From the NCBI GenBank assembly GCA_902779305.1, contig CACZBD010000009.1:1-64000 (forward strand): 64,000 nucleotides of DNA, written 5' to 3'. Both the position numbers and the translations under genes were made by a program. The notes under the pieces are model-generated. The model saw nothing but the letters and a program-made list of their open reading frames with translations. It did not search any database and was not told the DNA's origin. Below are positions 33,951 to 43,462 of the stretch, piece after piece. The DNA is from an uncultured Lachnospiraceae bacterium. Lineage in GTDB: Bacteria > Bacillota > Clostridia > Lachnospirales > Lachnospiraceae. Within the stretch, counting starts at the first letter, position 1. Each line of letters starts with the position of its first letter.

Positions 33951-34664
33951 ATGTATATCGGCGAAATACCGGACGGATCCTCGATCGAGATCAATGTCAG
34001 TTCCGAAGACAAAAAGCTCTCTCTGTGTACGTTTGCGCGCGCCCCGAAAAATCCCGTCGACGAAAAGATGATGCGTGATTTTTATAAAAAATACCGTTAC
34101 GGGAGCGGGGTCCTTGCCGACGCCATCGAACGGGACGGCAAATATGTCGGCTTTCACCTGCATGAGCAGAGCAATCTCCATGTCTTCAGTATCATTGATA
34201 AAAAGCCCTACGCCTGGACCGAAGTCAAGATCATCCTGGCCATGTTCAAAAAGGAAACCTACTATCTGATCATGTCCAACCAGAACGCCAAGGAAACCAA
34301 CCGCAGGGCAGGATACAGGCAGTGGGTCGGACATGACGGAAGCTTAAAGCTCGGTCTCGAACCCGGGTCGAGAGATGTGGTGATCAAGGATATCAGCACC
34401 GGCGGGATCGGGATCGTTGTGGACGGTGATGTGGCACCCCGTATCGGCGAGACCGTACACATCACCTATACGGACAAAGTCATGACCAGCAATGGTCTGC
34501 CCAAGGAATTTAACTTCAGTCTCAAGGCGGTCGTTGCCAGAAAGGATGAGACCATTCCGAACCGGACGATCATCGGCTGCATGTTCGATAAACCGAACGA
34601 AACCGTCGGCAAATACATCAACATGAAGCAGACCGAACACAGACAGCCGAATATGAGAAGATAA
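33951..34664 (+). CDS. PilZ domain protein (YcgR-like, c-di-GMP receptor)
   Basis: 237 residues. The N-terminal 110 residues are a beta-rich domain, like the YcgR-N/PilZN domain. The C-terminal PilZ domain has both c-di-GMP binding motifs: NRRAGYRQW (RxxxR) and DISTGGIGI (D/NxSxxG). In flagellated bacteria YcgR-type proteins slow the motor on binding c-di-GMP. The gene stands alone with its own terminator; the ATG follows AAAGGAGAGACTC. The flagellar region is 24 kb away. Confidence 0.88.
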   Translation: MYIGEIPDGSSIEINVSSEDKKLSLCTFARAPKNPVDEKMMRDFYKKYRYGSGVLADAIERDGKYVGFHLHEQSNLHVFSIIDKKPYAWTEVKIILAMFKKETYYLIMSNQNAKETNRRAGYRQWVGHDGSLKLGLEPGSRDVVIKDISTGGIGIVVDGDVAPRIGETVHITYTDKVMTSNGLPKEFNFSLKAVVARKDETIPNRTIIGCMFDKPNETVGKYINMKQTEHRQPNMRR

Positions 34665-34690
34665 CACGTTTTATACGTTTATACGAAATG

Positions 34691-34721
34691 AAAACGGGGA
34701 CTGCCAAACGGCAGTCCCCGT
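34691..34721 (+). terminator. Bidirectional terminator
   Basis: ACGGGGACTGCC pairs with GGCAGTCCCCGT around an AAAC loop, followed by GATTTTAC and preceded by GAAAAC. It lies between the convergent PilZ and nifJ genes. Confidence 0.85.
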
Positions 34722-34747
34722 GATTTTACTATGGAAGCTTTGTGAAC

Positions 34748-37700
34748 TTATTTGTATAATTCCACAAGCTTTTCGAGATGTGCAAAGCGTTCCTTTGCAG
34801 CTTCTTCGGATTCCTTGAAGAGTCTCTCCGCTCTTTCCGGGAAAGGCTTGATGAGTCTGGTGTATCTTGCCTCGTTGTTTAAGAAATCCTGATAGCTTCC
34901 GTCGCCTGCCTTGGAGGTTAAGGTGAACGGATTCTTGCCTTCTGCCTTTAATGCAGGGTTGAAGGAGAACAGATTCCAGTAGCCTGCCGCTACCGCTTTC
35001 TTCATCTCATCCTGGCAGTGGTTCATGCCGCCCTTGGCAATACCGTGCAGTTCGCAAGGTGCGTAGCCGATGATCAGAGACGGTCCGTTGTAAGCTTCCG
35101 CCTCGGCAATGGCTTTGACGGCCTGTGCCGGATTTGCGCCGAGCGCGATCTGTGCGACATATACATAACCGTAGCTCATTGCGATCTCTGCAAGGGACTT
35201 CTTGCCGATCTCTTTACCTGCTGCCGCGAACTGGCAGACCTCACCGATATTGGAAGCCTTGGAAGCCTGTCCGCCGGTGTTGGAATACATCTCTGTATCG
35301 AATACCATGACATTGACATTCTCACCGGAAGCAAGGACATGATCCAGGCCGCCGAAACCGATATCATATGCCCAGCCGTCACCGCCGAAGATCCAGACGG
35401 ATTTCTTGGACAGATAATCTTTCTTGGCAAGAATGCTCTTTGCATTCTCACATCCGTTTGCACTTGCCTTCTCAAGTTCCGCTACAAGAGCAGCCGTTGC
35501 AGGTGCGTTTTCTTTGGTGTTATCCTTGGTGTCGAGATATTTCTGCGCAGCAGCCTTGAATTCAGCGGTTGCTTTCTCACCGTTCATCATCTCTTCCACC
35601 TTGGCGATCAGCTGATCCCTGATGTACTTCTGACCGATCTGCATGCCCAGACCATGCTCAGCGTTATCCTCGAACAGGGAGTTGGACCATGCCGGACCCT
35701 TCTTGGAGTCTTTGTTGACCGTGTAAGGAGAGGTTGCGGCCGGGTTGCCCCAGATCGAAGAACAGCCTGTTGCATTGGAGATGAACATCTGCTCGCCGAA
35801 GAGCTGTGTGATCAGTCTTGCATAAGAAGTTTCCGCACAACCTGCGCAGGAGCCCGAGAACTCAAGCAGCGGCTGGTTGAACTGGGATCCCTTCGGTGTG
35901 AAATCGGAAAGACCGATGTCCTTCTTGCCGACATTTGCAACCAGGTAATCGAATACCGGCTGCTCTGCCGCCTGGGATTCCTGCGGAACCATTTCGATCG
36001 CGGAAGTCGGACATACCGTTACACACTCGCCACAGCCCATGCAGTCGAGCGGGGAAACGGTCATCGTGTACTTATATTCGGAAGCTTTCGGCTTCGTGTC
36101 AGCCAGTTTGATGTTTTCAGGCGCTGCCTTGACTTCGTCATCACTTAACAGGAACGGACGGATCGTTGCATGCGAGCAGACAAATGCACAGTTGTTACAC
36201 TGGATACATTTTGCAGCATCCCAGCAGGGAACCGTAACAGCGGTACCGCGCTTCTCGTATGCGGATGCGCCGGTTACAAACTGTCCGTCTGCATTGTCGG
36301 CAAAAGCGGAAACCGGAAGGCTGTCGCCGTCCATCTTGGAGATGGGCTCGAGCATTTCCTTGACAAGTTTCACAACTTCCGGACGGCCTGTCAGTTCCTT
36401 TGCGGGAGCATCCGGAGCCGGGTTCTTCCAGGAAGCGGGAACCTCAACTTTGTGGATGGCATCCAGACCTGCATCGATGGCCTTGTAGTTCATCTCAACG
36501 ACTGCATCACCCTTCTTGGAATAGGACTTCTTGGCAGCCTGCTTCATGTAGTCAACAGCCTGATCGATCGGCATAACGTCTGCAAGTTTGAAGAATGCGG
36601 ACTGCAGGATCGTATTGGTCCTCTTGCCCATGCCGATCTCGATCGCTTTGTCGATCGCGTTGATCGTATAAAGCTGAATGTTGTTGTCGGCAATGTATTT
36701 CTTGGCTTCCGCATTCAGATGATGATCCAGTTCCTCATCGGACCACTGGCAGTTGATCATGAATACACCGCCGGGTTTTACATCCTGAACCATCTTCATG
36801 CCCTGTGTCACGTAAGCGGGATTATGGCAGGCAACAAAGTCAGCCTGATTGATATAGTAGGAACTCTTGATCGGGTTGTCGCCGAAACGCAGATGCGAAA
36901 TGGTGATACCACCGGTCTTCTTGGAGTCATACTGGAAATATGCCTGAATATATTTGTCGGTATGGTCACCGATGATCTTCGTGGAGTTCTTGTTCGCGCC
37001 AACGGTACCGTCGCCGCCAAGACCCCAGAACTTGCATTCCTTGGTTCCCGGTGCGGAAACGATCGGAGCCGGTTTTACTTCCGGAAGGCTTAAGTTTGTA
37101 ACATCATCCACGATACCGATCGTAAATCTGGGCTTCGGATCAGCCTTCTCCAGCTCGGTAAATACTGCAAATACGCTTGAAGGAGGAGTATCCTTGGAAC
37201 CGAGACCGTAACGGCCGCCGGTTACGATGATGTCATTCATGCCTGCTTCGTGCAGTGTGGTGACAACGTCCAGATACAGAGGATCGCCAAGAGCGCCCGG
37301 CTCTTTGGTACGGTCTAAAACAGCGATCTTCTTAACGGTCTTGGGCAGAACCTTCAGCAGAGCTTTCGGTGCCCACGGACGATACAGACGGACCTTGATC
37401 AGGCCGACTTTCTCACCCTTTGCGGTCAGGTAATCAATGACCTCTTCCGCAACGTCACAGAAGGAACCCATGCAGACGATCACGCGCTCTGCATCCTCTG
37501 CGCCGTAGTAATTGAACAGATCGTAGTTGGTCCCGATCTTCTCATTGACTTTCTTCATGTACTTCTCGACTACAGCCGGAAGTGCATCATATGCTTTGTT
37601 GCAGGCTTCACGATGCTGGAAGAAGATGTCGCCGTTCTCGTGAGAACCTCTTGCCGAAGGATGTTCCGGATTCAGCGCATGCGCACGGAACTCGGCAACC

Positions 37701-38296
37701 GCATCCATCGGAGTCATTTCTTTCAGGTCTTCAAAATCCCAGGTCTCGATCTTCTGGATCTCATGGGATGTTCTGAAACCGTCGAAGAAGTTAATGAAAG
37801 GAACCTTTCCTTCCAATGCCGCAAGGTGTGCAACGGGAGCTAAGTCCATGACTTCCTGCGGATCGGATTCGCAAAGCATTGCAAAACCGGTCTGACGGCA
37901 GGCATACACGTCACTGTGATCACCGAAGATATTCAGTGCATGTGTTGCGACCGTACGGGCGCTTACATGAAATACGCTGGGCAGCTGTTCGCCTGCGATC
38001 TTGTACATATTGGGGATCATCAAAAGAAGACCCTGAGAAGCGGTAAATGTTGTCGTCAGCGCGCCTGCTGCCAGAGAGCCGTGAACGGTTCCTGCTGCGC
38101 CTGCCTCAGATTCCATTTCCACAACCTTGACCGTGGAACCGAAGATGTTCTTCAGACCGGTTGCCGACCACTGGTCGACCATGTCTGCCATCGGGCTCGA
38201 CGGGGTGATGGGGTAAATACCGGCAACTTCCGTAAACGCATAAGCCACATGCGCCGCAGCGGTATTACCGTCCATAGACTGTTTGTTTCTGGGCAT
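34748..38296 (-). CDS. nifJ: Pyruvate:ferredoxin (flavodoxin) oxidoreductase
   Basis: 1182 residues, the single-chain form. It oxidatively decarboxylates pyruvate to acetyl-CoA and reduces ferredoxin. From N to C: pyrimidine-binding domain (GNTAAAHVAYAFTEVAGIYP), CoA/gamma domain, two [4Fe-4S] ferredoxin motifs (CIQCNNCAFVCSHA, CMGCGECVTVCPTS), an extra cluster Cys pair (CAGCAET), and the thiamine-pyrophosphate domain (GGDGWAYDIGFGGLDHVLAS, then MVFDTEMYSNTGGQASKAS). ATG follows AAAGGAGGAATACAAT. A promoter lies upstream. It is the central fermentation enzyme of Clostridia. Confidence 0.97.
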   Translation of the reverse strand: MPRNKQSMDGNTAAAHVAYAFTEVAGIYPITPSSPMADMVDQWSATGLKNIFGSTVKVVEMESEAGAAGTVHGSLAAGALTTTFTASQGLLLMIPNMYKIAGEQLPSVFHVSARTVATHALNIFGDHSDVYACRQTGFAMLCESDPQEVMDLAPVAHLAALEGKVPFINFFDGFRTSHEIQKIETWDFEDLKEMTPMDAVAEFRAHALNPEHPSARGSHENGDIFFQHREACNKAYDALPAVVEKYMKKVNEKIGTNYDLFNYYGAEDAERVIVCMGSFCDVAEEVIDYLTAKGEKVGLIKVRLYRPWAPKALLKVLPKTVKKIAVLDRTKEPGALGDPLYLDVVTTLHEAGMNDIIVTGGRYGLGSKDTPPSSVFAVFTELEKADPKPRFTIGIVDDVTNLSLPEVKPAPIVSAPGTKECKFWGLGGDGTVGANKNSTKIIGDHTDKYIQAYFQYDSKKTGGITISHLRFGDNPIKSSYYINQADFVACHNPAYVTQGMKMVQDVKPGGVFMINCQWSDEELDHHLNAEAKKYIADNNIQLYTINAIDKAIEIGMGKRTNTILQSAFFKLADVMPIDQAVDYMKQAAKKSYSKKGDAVVEMNYKAIDAGLDAIHKVEVPASWKNPAPDAPAKELTGRPEVVKLVKEMLEPISKMDGDSLPVSAFADNADGQFVTGASAYEKRGTAVTVPCWDAAKCIQCNNCAFVCSHATIRPFLLSDDEVKAAPENIKLADTKPKASEYKYTMTVSPLDCMGCGECVTVCPTSAIEMVPQESQAAEQPVFDYLVANVGKKDIGLSDFTPKGSQFNQPLLEFSGSCAGCAETSYARLITQLFGEQMFISNATGCSSIWGNPAATSPYTVNKDSKKGPAWSNSLFEDNAEHGLGMQIGQKYIRDQLIAKVEEMMNGEKATAEFKAAAQKYLDTKDNTKENAPATAALVAELEKASANGCENAKSILAKKDYLSKKSVWIFGGDGWAYDIGFGGLDHVLASGENVNVMVFDTEMYSNTGGQASKASNIGEVCQFAAAGKEIGKKSLAEIAMSYGYVYVAQIALGANPAQAVKAIAEAEAYNGPSLIIGYAPCELHGIAKGGMNHCQDEMKKAVAAGYWNLFSFNPALKAEGKNPFTLTSKAGDGSYQDFLNNEARYTRLIKPFPERAERLFKESEEAAKERFAHLEKLVELYK

Positions 38297-38346
38297 ATTG
38301 TATTCCTCCTTTTATTCTAATGGGTTAGACCCACGCATTCCATGAT

Positions 38347-38375
38347 ATTTTAGCACTTTTCATAAGGTAAAACAA
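38347..38375 (-). promoter_or_regulatory. Sigma-A promoter of nifJ
   Basis: Minus strand: -35 TTGTTT (38370-38375), 17-bp spacer, -10 TAAAAT (38347-38352). A small hairpin, GGGTCTAACCC, lies in the leader around 38323-38335. Confidence 0.55.
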
Positions 38376-38421
38376 TCAGAAGAACTCTGAAAAAAGCATA
38401 AAAAACCGGTTTGTTCTCAAA

Positions 38422-39462
38422 TTAGTGCAATGTTTGCCGGCTGCGTGCCTGTTTTGTTTTGATGTAACACTTGCAAGCTGCGTAAATACCCGCCATAAGC
38501 ACGGAAGCGGCAAGCGTCAGAAGAAACAGCGGGGCAGAGAGATATCCTCTCTTCATAAAAAGTTCCAGGAAAAAATAGTGGATCAAAAAAACGCCGTTTC
38601 CGGTATATCTCAGATATTCTCCTATACTTTTGGGTATCCTCATTTCCAAAGCGATCGAAAACAGCAGGATCACCACCGGGATCGTAAAGACGGTGATGTC
38701 CTTACCACCGGTATGAAAATATACGATCAGGCAGATTTCTGCCACGGATAAGATAAAGGAAACAGACAGCCAGATGATCTTTTTCGGAAGCGTCCAATCT
38801 CTTCTTCCCGGCTCTTCCCCCTTTTTCCTTAACGCATAGCCGATCGAAATAAAAAGCGATCCCCAGAAGATCCCGTCTCTCGTGGTGACTTCCCCGATGA
38901 CCCTGTGATGGACCTTCATGATGATGCTCTGCTGAAAGAATCCGAATGCCTGCAGATTTGCATAGGTATGTCCCATCAGCGCCATCAGAAACAAAGCGGC
39001 ACAGATCGCAACGATGATCTGCCATTTTTTGACGGTTTTGATCAAAACCCAGACAAATGTCATGCACATGAGCAGCGTCGGAAAATACCAGAACGGCATG
39101 ATGATCCCGCTCCGAAGTGCCGAGAAGAAACGCCATGGGCTAAAGATATCCTCATGGCAAAGAATTGCATAAATAATAGTAAAGAAAACATATTCCAGAA
39201 AAATGCGGGCAAAGAATCCGGCAAACCTCTTCACATCTTCTTTCAGAAAATACCCCGTGACCACAAAGAAAAACGGAACCGCCCAACGGGTCAGGATCCT
39301 GACCGTATAAGCATCCGTAATATTCTGATATTCCATAAAGGAATGGATCGCCACAACACAGAGCGCTGCAACAAAACGCACCGCATCTATTCCGGTGATC
39401 ATCCCCTGTTTTTTTATCCGGTCTTTTATCTGTTCTTTTATCCGTGCCTTGCCTTTTTCCAT
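38422..39462 (-). CDS. Acyltransferase 3-family membrane protein (OafA/YrhL-like)
   Basis: 346 residues from ATG 39462, preceded by GGAGAAAG; the frame is open to 39495 without a ribosome binding site. About ten membrane segments. The N-terminus has the family pattern GIDAVRFVAALCVVAIHSFM with RWAVPFFFVVTGYFL. Such proteins O-acylate cell-surface polysaccharides or peptidoglycan using cytoplasmic acyl-CoA. It is divergent from the dinB-like polymerase gene. The acceptor cannot be inferred from the sequence. Confidence 0.82.
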   Translation of the reverse strand: MEKGKARIKEQIKDRIKKQGMITGIDAVRFVAALCVVAIHSFMEYQNITDAYTVRILTRWAVPFFFVVTGYFLKEDVKRFAGFFARIFLEYVFFTIIYAILCHEDIFSPWRFFSALRSGIIMPFWYFPTLLMCMTFVWVLIKTVKKWQIIVAICAALFLMALMGHTYANLQAFGFFQQSIIMKVHHRVIGEVTTRDGIFWGSLFISIGYALRKKGEEPGRRDWTLPKKIIWLSVSFILSVAEICLIVYFHTGGKDITVFTIPVVILLFSIALEMRIPKSIGEYLRYTGNGVFLIHYFFLELFMKRGYLSAPLFLLTLAASVLMAGIYAACKCYIKTKQARSRQTLH

Positions 39463-39511
39463 CTTTCTCCGGCTTTCTGTTCTCCCGTTTCTCATAGTTT
39501 ATATGGTTACT

Positions 39512-39540
39512 TTCAATGCGTCAAACATTTCTGCTATAAT
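39512..39540 (+). promoter_or_regulatory. Promoter of the Y-family polymerase operon
   Basis: -35 TTCAAT (39512-39517), 17-bp spacer, perfect -10 TATAAT (39535-39540), 20 bp before the ATG at 39561. No convincing LexA box overlaps it. Confidence 0.5.
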
Positions 39541-39560
39541 GATCCTACAGAGGTAAATCT

Positions 39561-41030
39561 ATGGACAGGACCGGCAGAACCTACCTTGCGATCGATCTGA
39601 AATCTTTTTATGCTTCCGTGGAATGCGTGGAAAGAGAACTCGATCCGCTGACGACCAATCTGGTTGTGGCGGACAGTTCGCGTACGGAAAAAACGATCTG
39701 TCTGGCAGTCTCCCCTTCCCTGAAAAAATACGGGATCCCGGGACGGGCCAGACTCTTTGAAGTCGTGCAGAAAGTCGATCAGCTGAACAAAGGCCGCGCG
39801 GACGAAGAAAAGATCACTTACATCACCGCAAGACCGCGGATGGCCCTGTATATGGAATACAGCACAAGGATCTACAATCTTTATCTGAAATACGTTTCGG
39901 AAGAAGACATTCATGTCTATTCCGTGGACGAAGTCTTTATTGACATCACTGACTACCTGACTCTTTATGGGACGGATGCAAAAACACTTGCCGCAAGAAT
40001 GATCCAAACGGTCCTTAATGAAACCGGGATCACCGCCACCGCCGGGATCGGTACCAATCTGTATCTTTGCAAGATCGCTATGGATATTGTCGCCAAGCAC
40101 ATCCCCGCCGATAAAAACGGAGTGCGGATCGCCGAACTTGACGAAAGATCCTACCGCGAACTATTGTGGGACCACCGGCCGCTGACGGATTTCTGGCGCA
40201 TCGGAAAAGGCATTGCCAGAAAACTTGCCGCAAACGGAATGTATACGATGGGGGATGTCGCAAGATGTTCCGTAGGAAAGGAGCAGGATTATCAGAACGA
40301 GGAACTGCTCTACCGTCTTTTCGGCGTCAATGCGGAGCTGCTCATCGACCATGCCTGGGGCTATGAATGCTGCACCATGGAACAGATCAAGGCCTACCGT
40401 CCCGAAAACAATTCCTTAAGCAACGGGCAGGTTCTCTCCGAGCCCTATCCCTTTGACAAAGCCCGGATCGTTGTCTGGGAAATGACGGATGCGCTCGTCT
40501 TAAGCATGGTGGAAAAAGGGGTTGTCGCGGACCAGATCGTTCTGACGGTCGGTTACGATATCGAAAACCTGACCGACGAAACCAGAAAAAACGCCTACAG
40601 GGGCGAGATCACAGAAGACTGGTACGGACGTCTTGTCCCGAAAGCCGCCCACGGAAGCATCAACTTAGGCGGTCCCAATTCCTCTTCTGAGCGGTTCTTA
40701 AAAGCTTCCATGGAACTCTTTGACCGGATCGTGGATCCCACGCTTTTGGTCCGGCGCATGTATGTTGTCGCCAATCACGTCCGTTCCCAAAAAGCAACGG
40801 AAGCGGATACTTCCTCATTCGTGCAGCTGGATCTGTTTTCCGATTACGGGATGGGCACAGAGCAGAATAAAGCGCAGGGCATTTCCGCGGAAAAAGAACG
40901 CAAGCTGCAGGAAGCCATGCTTTCGATCAAGAAAAAATACGGCAAAAACGCGATCTTAAAAGGAGCCAATCTGCAGGAAGGCGCAACAGCCATGGAACGC
41001 AACAGACAGATCGGCGGGCATAAGGCATAA
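39561..41030 (+). CDS. Y-family DNA polymerase (UmuC/UvrX type)
   Basis: 489 residues, longer than DinB (about 350-420). N-terminal AIDLKSFYASVECVERELDP and the palm motif HVYSVDEVFIDIT carry the catalytic acidic residues (D in the first motif, DE in the second). A helix-hairpin-helix region (FWRIGKGIARKLAANGMYTM) and a little-finger domain follow. It resembles UvrX/YqjW polymerases, which in Bacillus are found with a YolD partner; a YolD-like gene lies directly downstream. It performs error-prone translesion synthesis (family knowledge). Confidence 0.92.
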   Translation: MDRTGRTYLAIDLKSFYASVECVERELDPLTTNLVVADSSRTEKTICLAVSPSLKKYGIPGRARLFEVVQKVDQLNKGRADEEKITYITARPRMALYMEYSTRIYNLYLKYVSEEDIHVYSVDEVFIDITDYLTLYGTDAKTLAARMIQTVLNETGITATAGIGTNLYLCKIAMDIVAKHIPADKNGVRIAELDERSYRELLWDHRPLTDFWRIGKGIARKLAANGMYTMGDVARCSVGKEQDYQNEELLYRLFGVNAELLIDHAWGYECCTMEQIKAYRPENNSLSNGQVLSEPYPFDKARIVVWEMTDALVLSMVEKGVVADQIVLTVGYDIENLTDETRKNAYRGEITEDWYGRLVPKAAHGSINLGGPNSSSERFLKASMELFDRIVDPTLLVRRMYVVANHVRSQKATEADTSSFVQLDLFSDYGMGTEQNKAQGISAEKERKLQEAMLSIKKKYGKNAILKGANLQEGATAMERNRQIGGHKA

Positions 41031-41076
41031 AGGTCATCCGGACAGAGATCTTTTGGCAGAAGGAAAAATCAAAAAA

Positions 41077-41286
41077 ATGGGGAACTACGACGACATCATC
41101 AACATGGAACACCACACTTCCAAAAAGCATCCTCCCATGGATGTCATGAACCGCGCTGCGCAGTTTGCACCATTCGCCGCACTGACGGGTCTTGACGATG
41201 CGATAGAACAAACCGGCAGAGAACACACTTTTTCTGTGCAAAATGCCGAGGAACACATTCCCGATCCCGATCATTCAGATCAATAA
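41077..41286 (+). CDS. YolD-like protein
   Basis: 69 residues from ATG 41077 (MGNYDDIINMEHHTSKKHPP); a TTG at 41053 in the same frame could add eight residues, and neither start has an ideal ribosome binding site. The conserved YolD-like motif MNRAAQFAPFAALTGLDDAI is clear. YolD-like proteins accompany Y-family polymerases and are thought to work with them; here the gene follows the polymerase by 46 bases. It shares no terminator with the next gene, which has its own promoter. Confidence 0.82.
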   Translation: MGNYDDIINMEHHTSKKHPPMDVMNRAAQFAPFAALTGLDDAIEQTGREHTFSVQNAEEHIPDPDHSDQ

Positions 41287-41335
41287 GTCCCAAATTCGTC
41301 ATTATGCACAATTATTTTTTTGTGATTTGTTTATA

Positions 41336-41363
41336 TTGCACAAACCATCGGTTCTGCTATACT
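41336..41363 (+). promoter_or_regulatory. Promoter of the 81-residue gene
   Basis: -35 TTGCAC (41336-41341), 16-bp spacer, -10 TATACT (41358-41363), about 45 bases before the ATG. Confidence 0.55.
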
Positions 41364-41408
41364 GATATCGTAGAAAAATGAAAGCAGAAAAGAAAGGAGA
41401 ACTGAAAC

Positions 41409-41654
41409 ATGAAAATCACAAACATTCACAATGTAGAGAAATTTTTTGAAGTGATCGATTCCTGTGAAGGAAAGGTGGAACTCGTTACGGGTGAAGGCGA
41501 CAGACTGAACTTAAAGTCCAAACTGTCCCAGTTCATCACTCTGACGAACATCTTCAATCCCAACGGTGATGTAAAACCGGAAATCCCCGAGATCGAACTG
41601 GTTGCTTACGATCCGAAGGATATCGACAAGCTGATCAAGTACATGATCGGTTAA
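41409..41654 (+). CDS. Conserved small protein, 81 residues
   Basis: An alpha/beta protein without membrane segments: MKITNIHNVEKFFEVIDSCE then GKVELVTGEGDRLNLKSKLS, and a C-terminal IELVAYDPKDIDKLIKYMIG. Similar small proteins are common in Lachnospiraceae genomes, but I know no established function. It has its own promoter and AGAAAGGAGAACTG before the ATG. It is convergent with the Na/Pi cotransporter gene, and the two stop codons overlap by 4 bases. Confidence 0.7.
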   Translation: MKITNIHNVEKFFEVIDSCEGKVELVTGEGDRLNLKSKLSQFITLTNIFNPNGDVKPEIPEIELVAYDPKDIDKLIKYMIG

Positions 41655-43462
41655 TCATTTTCCGGCTGCTGCTTGGTCAGTTGCGTAAAATACAGTTCGC
41701 GCGCCTTTTCATATTCCCTGTTGAAGGCAGAATCCTTGCCCTGATGCAGGGAAGAGATATAGGTATGCGCGATATCTGTCGTTTCGGGATGTACCCGGAC
41801 AATGGTCGCAACGCCGATGTTCGAACAGGTATCCGAGATCCTTTCCAGATTGGTCAAGATCTCCATCAGCAGGATCCCCGCGCGGATGCTGCAGGTACCT
41901 TCTCTCAAGCGTGCCAGATGATTGTCATGCAGCGTATGGATCATGTCATTCATCACTTCTTCAAGCGGTTCGATATGGTACGCACTGTCCTCATCACGCT
42001 TTTCAAAGGCCGTCTTGGCATATTCGAGAATATTGTTCAAAAGCAGTCTTGTCAGCGCAAGTTCTTTAAGCGCTGTCTCTGTAAATTCAACTTTTTCCTC
42101 GTATTTCTTTCTCGCCGCTTCGGCGATATATACCGCCGCGTCCCCGAGATGTTCAAATTCCGATGTCAGTTTATGATACTGCGTTAAGATCCGGATAAAG
42201 TGTTCTTCATTGATATGCGGCGACAGCTGCACCAGATAGTTATCCACGCAGTCCGTCAGATGATCGACATGTTCCTCGTTTTCAAGGATCTGCTCATAAG
42301 TTTTTTCATCATAATTCGTGATCAGCGAAAATGCCTTGTTGATCCCCTCATAAGACAGTTCAAACATGATAGACAACACATCATAGCAGCTGCGCAGGGC
42401 AAGTGCCGGCGTGGAAAAAAAGATCGGGTTTAAAGCATCGATCTGGGATGCATAAGGGTCCGCCTTTCTGGGCTCGTCCCTGACGATCAGATAGCTGAGC
42501 TTCTTGTACAGTTTTACGCTCGGAAGCAAAAGCACGGCCGCGCTTAAGTTAAAGACCGTATTGATGTTTGCGATCCCGCCCGAACGCATCGGACGGATCC
42601 AGAGCGCATCCAGAAATCCGAACCGGTGTATGATCTCCACCACAACGATCACCAGGACCGATTTAAAAAGATTATAAAGGATGTTCACCATCCCGACACG
42701 TTTGGCATCCGGTTTGGCACCGATCCAGCAGACGATCGCCGTTGTCACGCAGTCGCCCAGATAGATCCCGACGATGATCACATAAACGGTCCGAAACGGG
42801 ATATCTCCGGCCATCGAAAAAGCCTGCAGGATGCCGACCGAAGCCGAGGAACTCTGCAGGACAAAAGCAATGCCCGCACCGGCAAAATAACCAAGAAACG
42901 GGTTGTCTCCGAGATTGGAAAACAGCCTGTCGATAATGCCGCTGCTCGTAAACGAGCTGACGGCGCTGGTCATGTTCAAAAGTCCGGAAAACAGGATCCC
43001 GAAGCCGATGGCGATACTGCCGAGACTGTCCGATTTTTTGAATTTGAATCCCATGATCAGCAGCATCCCGATCGTCAGCGCAAGGGGCGCTAACGTGGAC
43101 GGCTGAAAAAACTGCAAAAACGATCCGGCTTCCGCATTGACATCAAGAAGCCTGATGATCTGGCCGGTAACCGTGGTGCCGACATTGGCACCGATGATGA
43201 TGCCGAGCGACTGGTCCAGGGAAATGATCCCGGCAGCAACCAGACCGGAAGTGATCACGATCGTTGCTGTGGAAGACTGGATGATGGCGGTAACCGCCAT
43301 TCCCAGAAAAAAAGCCTTGATGGGATTGTTTGTGACCTTCTCCATGACCACTTTCAGTGTTCCGGAGGAGCCTTCTTTTAAGTTCGTCCCCATCAGGCGC
43401 ATGCCGTAAAGGAACATGGCAAGTCCGCCCAACAGGGAGATCACGTTCAGGACGATCGTCAT
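41651..43462 (-). CDS. Na/Pi cotransporter family protein with C-terminal PhoU domain
   Basis: 603 residues. The N-terminal half has eight to nine membrane segments with two copies of the family repeat: GMAVTAIIQSSTATIVIT with IIIGANVGTTVTGQI, and IAFVLQSSSASVGILQAF. The C-terminal 200 residues are soluble, helical and PhoU-like (HLGDAAVYIAEAARKKYEEK). It imports phosphate with Na+, with regulation through the PhoU-like part. It is the last gene of a three-gene operon with two CobW-type GTPases and overlaps the upstream one by 4 bp. Confidence 0.92.
   Translation of the reverse strand: MTIVLNVISLLGGLAMFLYGMRLMGTNLKEGSSGTLKVVMEKVTNNPIKAFFLGMAVTAIIQSSTATIVITSGLVAAGIISLDQSLGIIIGANVGTTVTGQIIRLLDVNAEAGSFLQFFQPSTLAPLALTIGMLLIMGFKFKKSDSLGSIAIGFGILFSGLLNMTSAVSSFTSSGIIDRLFSNLGDNPFLGYFAGAGIAFVLQSSSASVGILQAFSMAGDIPFRTVYVIIVGIYLGDCVTTAIVCWIGAKPDAKRVGMVNILYNLFKSVLVIVVVEIIHRFGFLDALWIRPMRSGGIANINTVFNLSAAVLLLPSVKLYKKLSYLIVRDEPRKADPYASQIDALNPIFFSTPALALRSCYDVLSIMFELSYEGINKAFSLITNYDEKTYEQILENEEHVDHLTDCVDNYLVQLSPHINEEHFIRILTQYHKLTSEFEHLGDAAVYIAEAARKKYEEKVEFTETALKELALTRLLLNNILEYAKTAFEKRDEDSAYHIEPLEEVMNDMIHTLHDNHLARLREGTCSIRAGILLMEILTNLERISDTCSNIGVATIVRVHPETTDIAHTYISSLHQGKDSAFNREYEKARELYFTQLTKQQPEND

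Noticed and set aside
35018-37093. Several open frames on the plus strand across nifJ
   Set aside because: All are antisense to a 1182-residue enzyme with all catalytic motifs intact.
39512-39540. LexA box at the Y-family polymerase promoter
   Set aside because: No GAAC-N4-GTTC-type palindrome is present.
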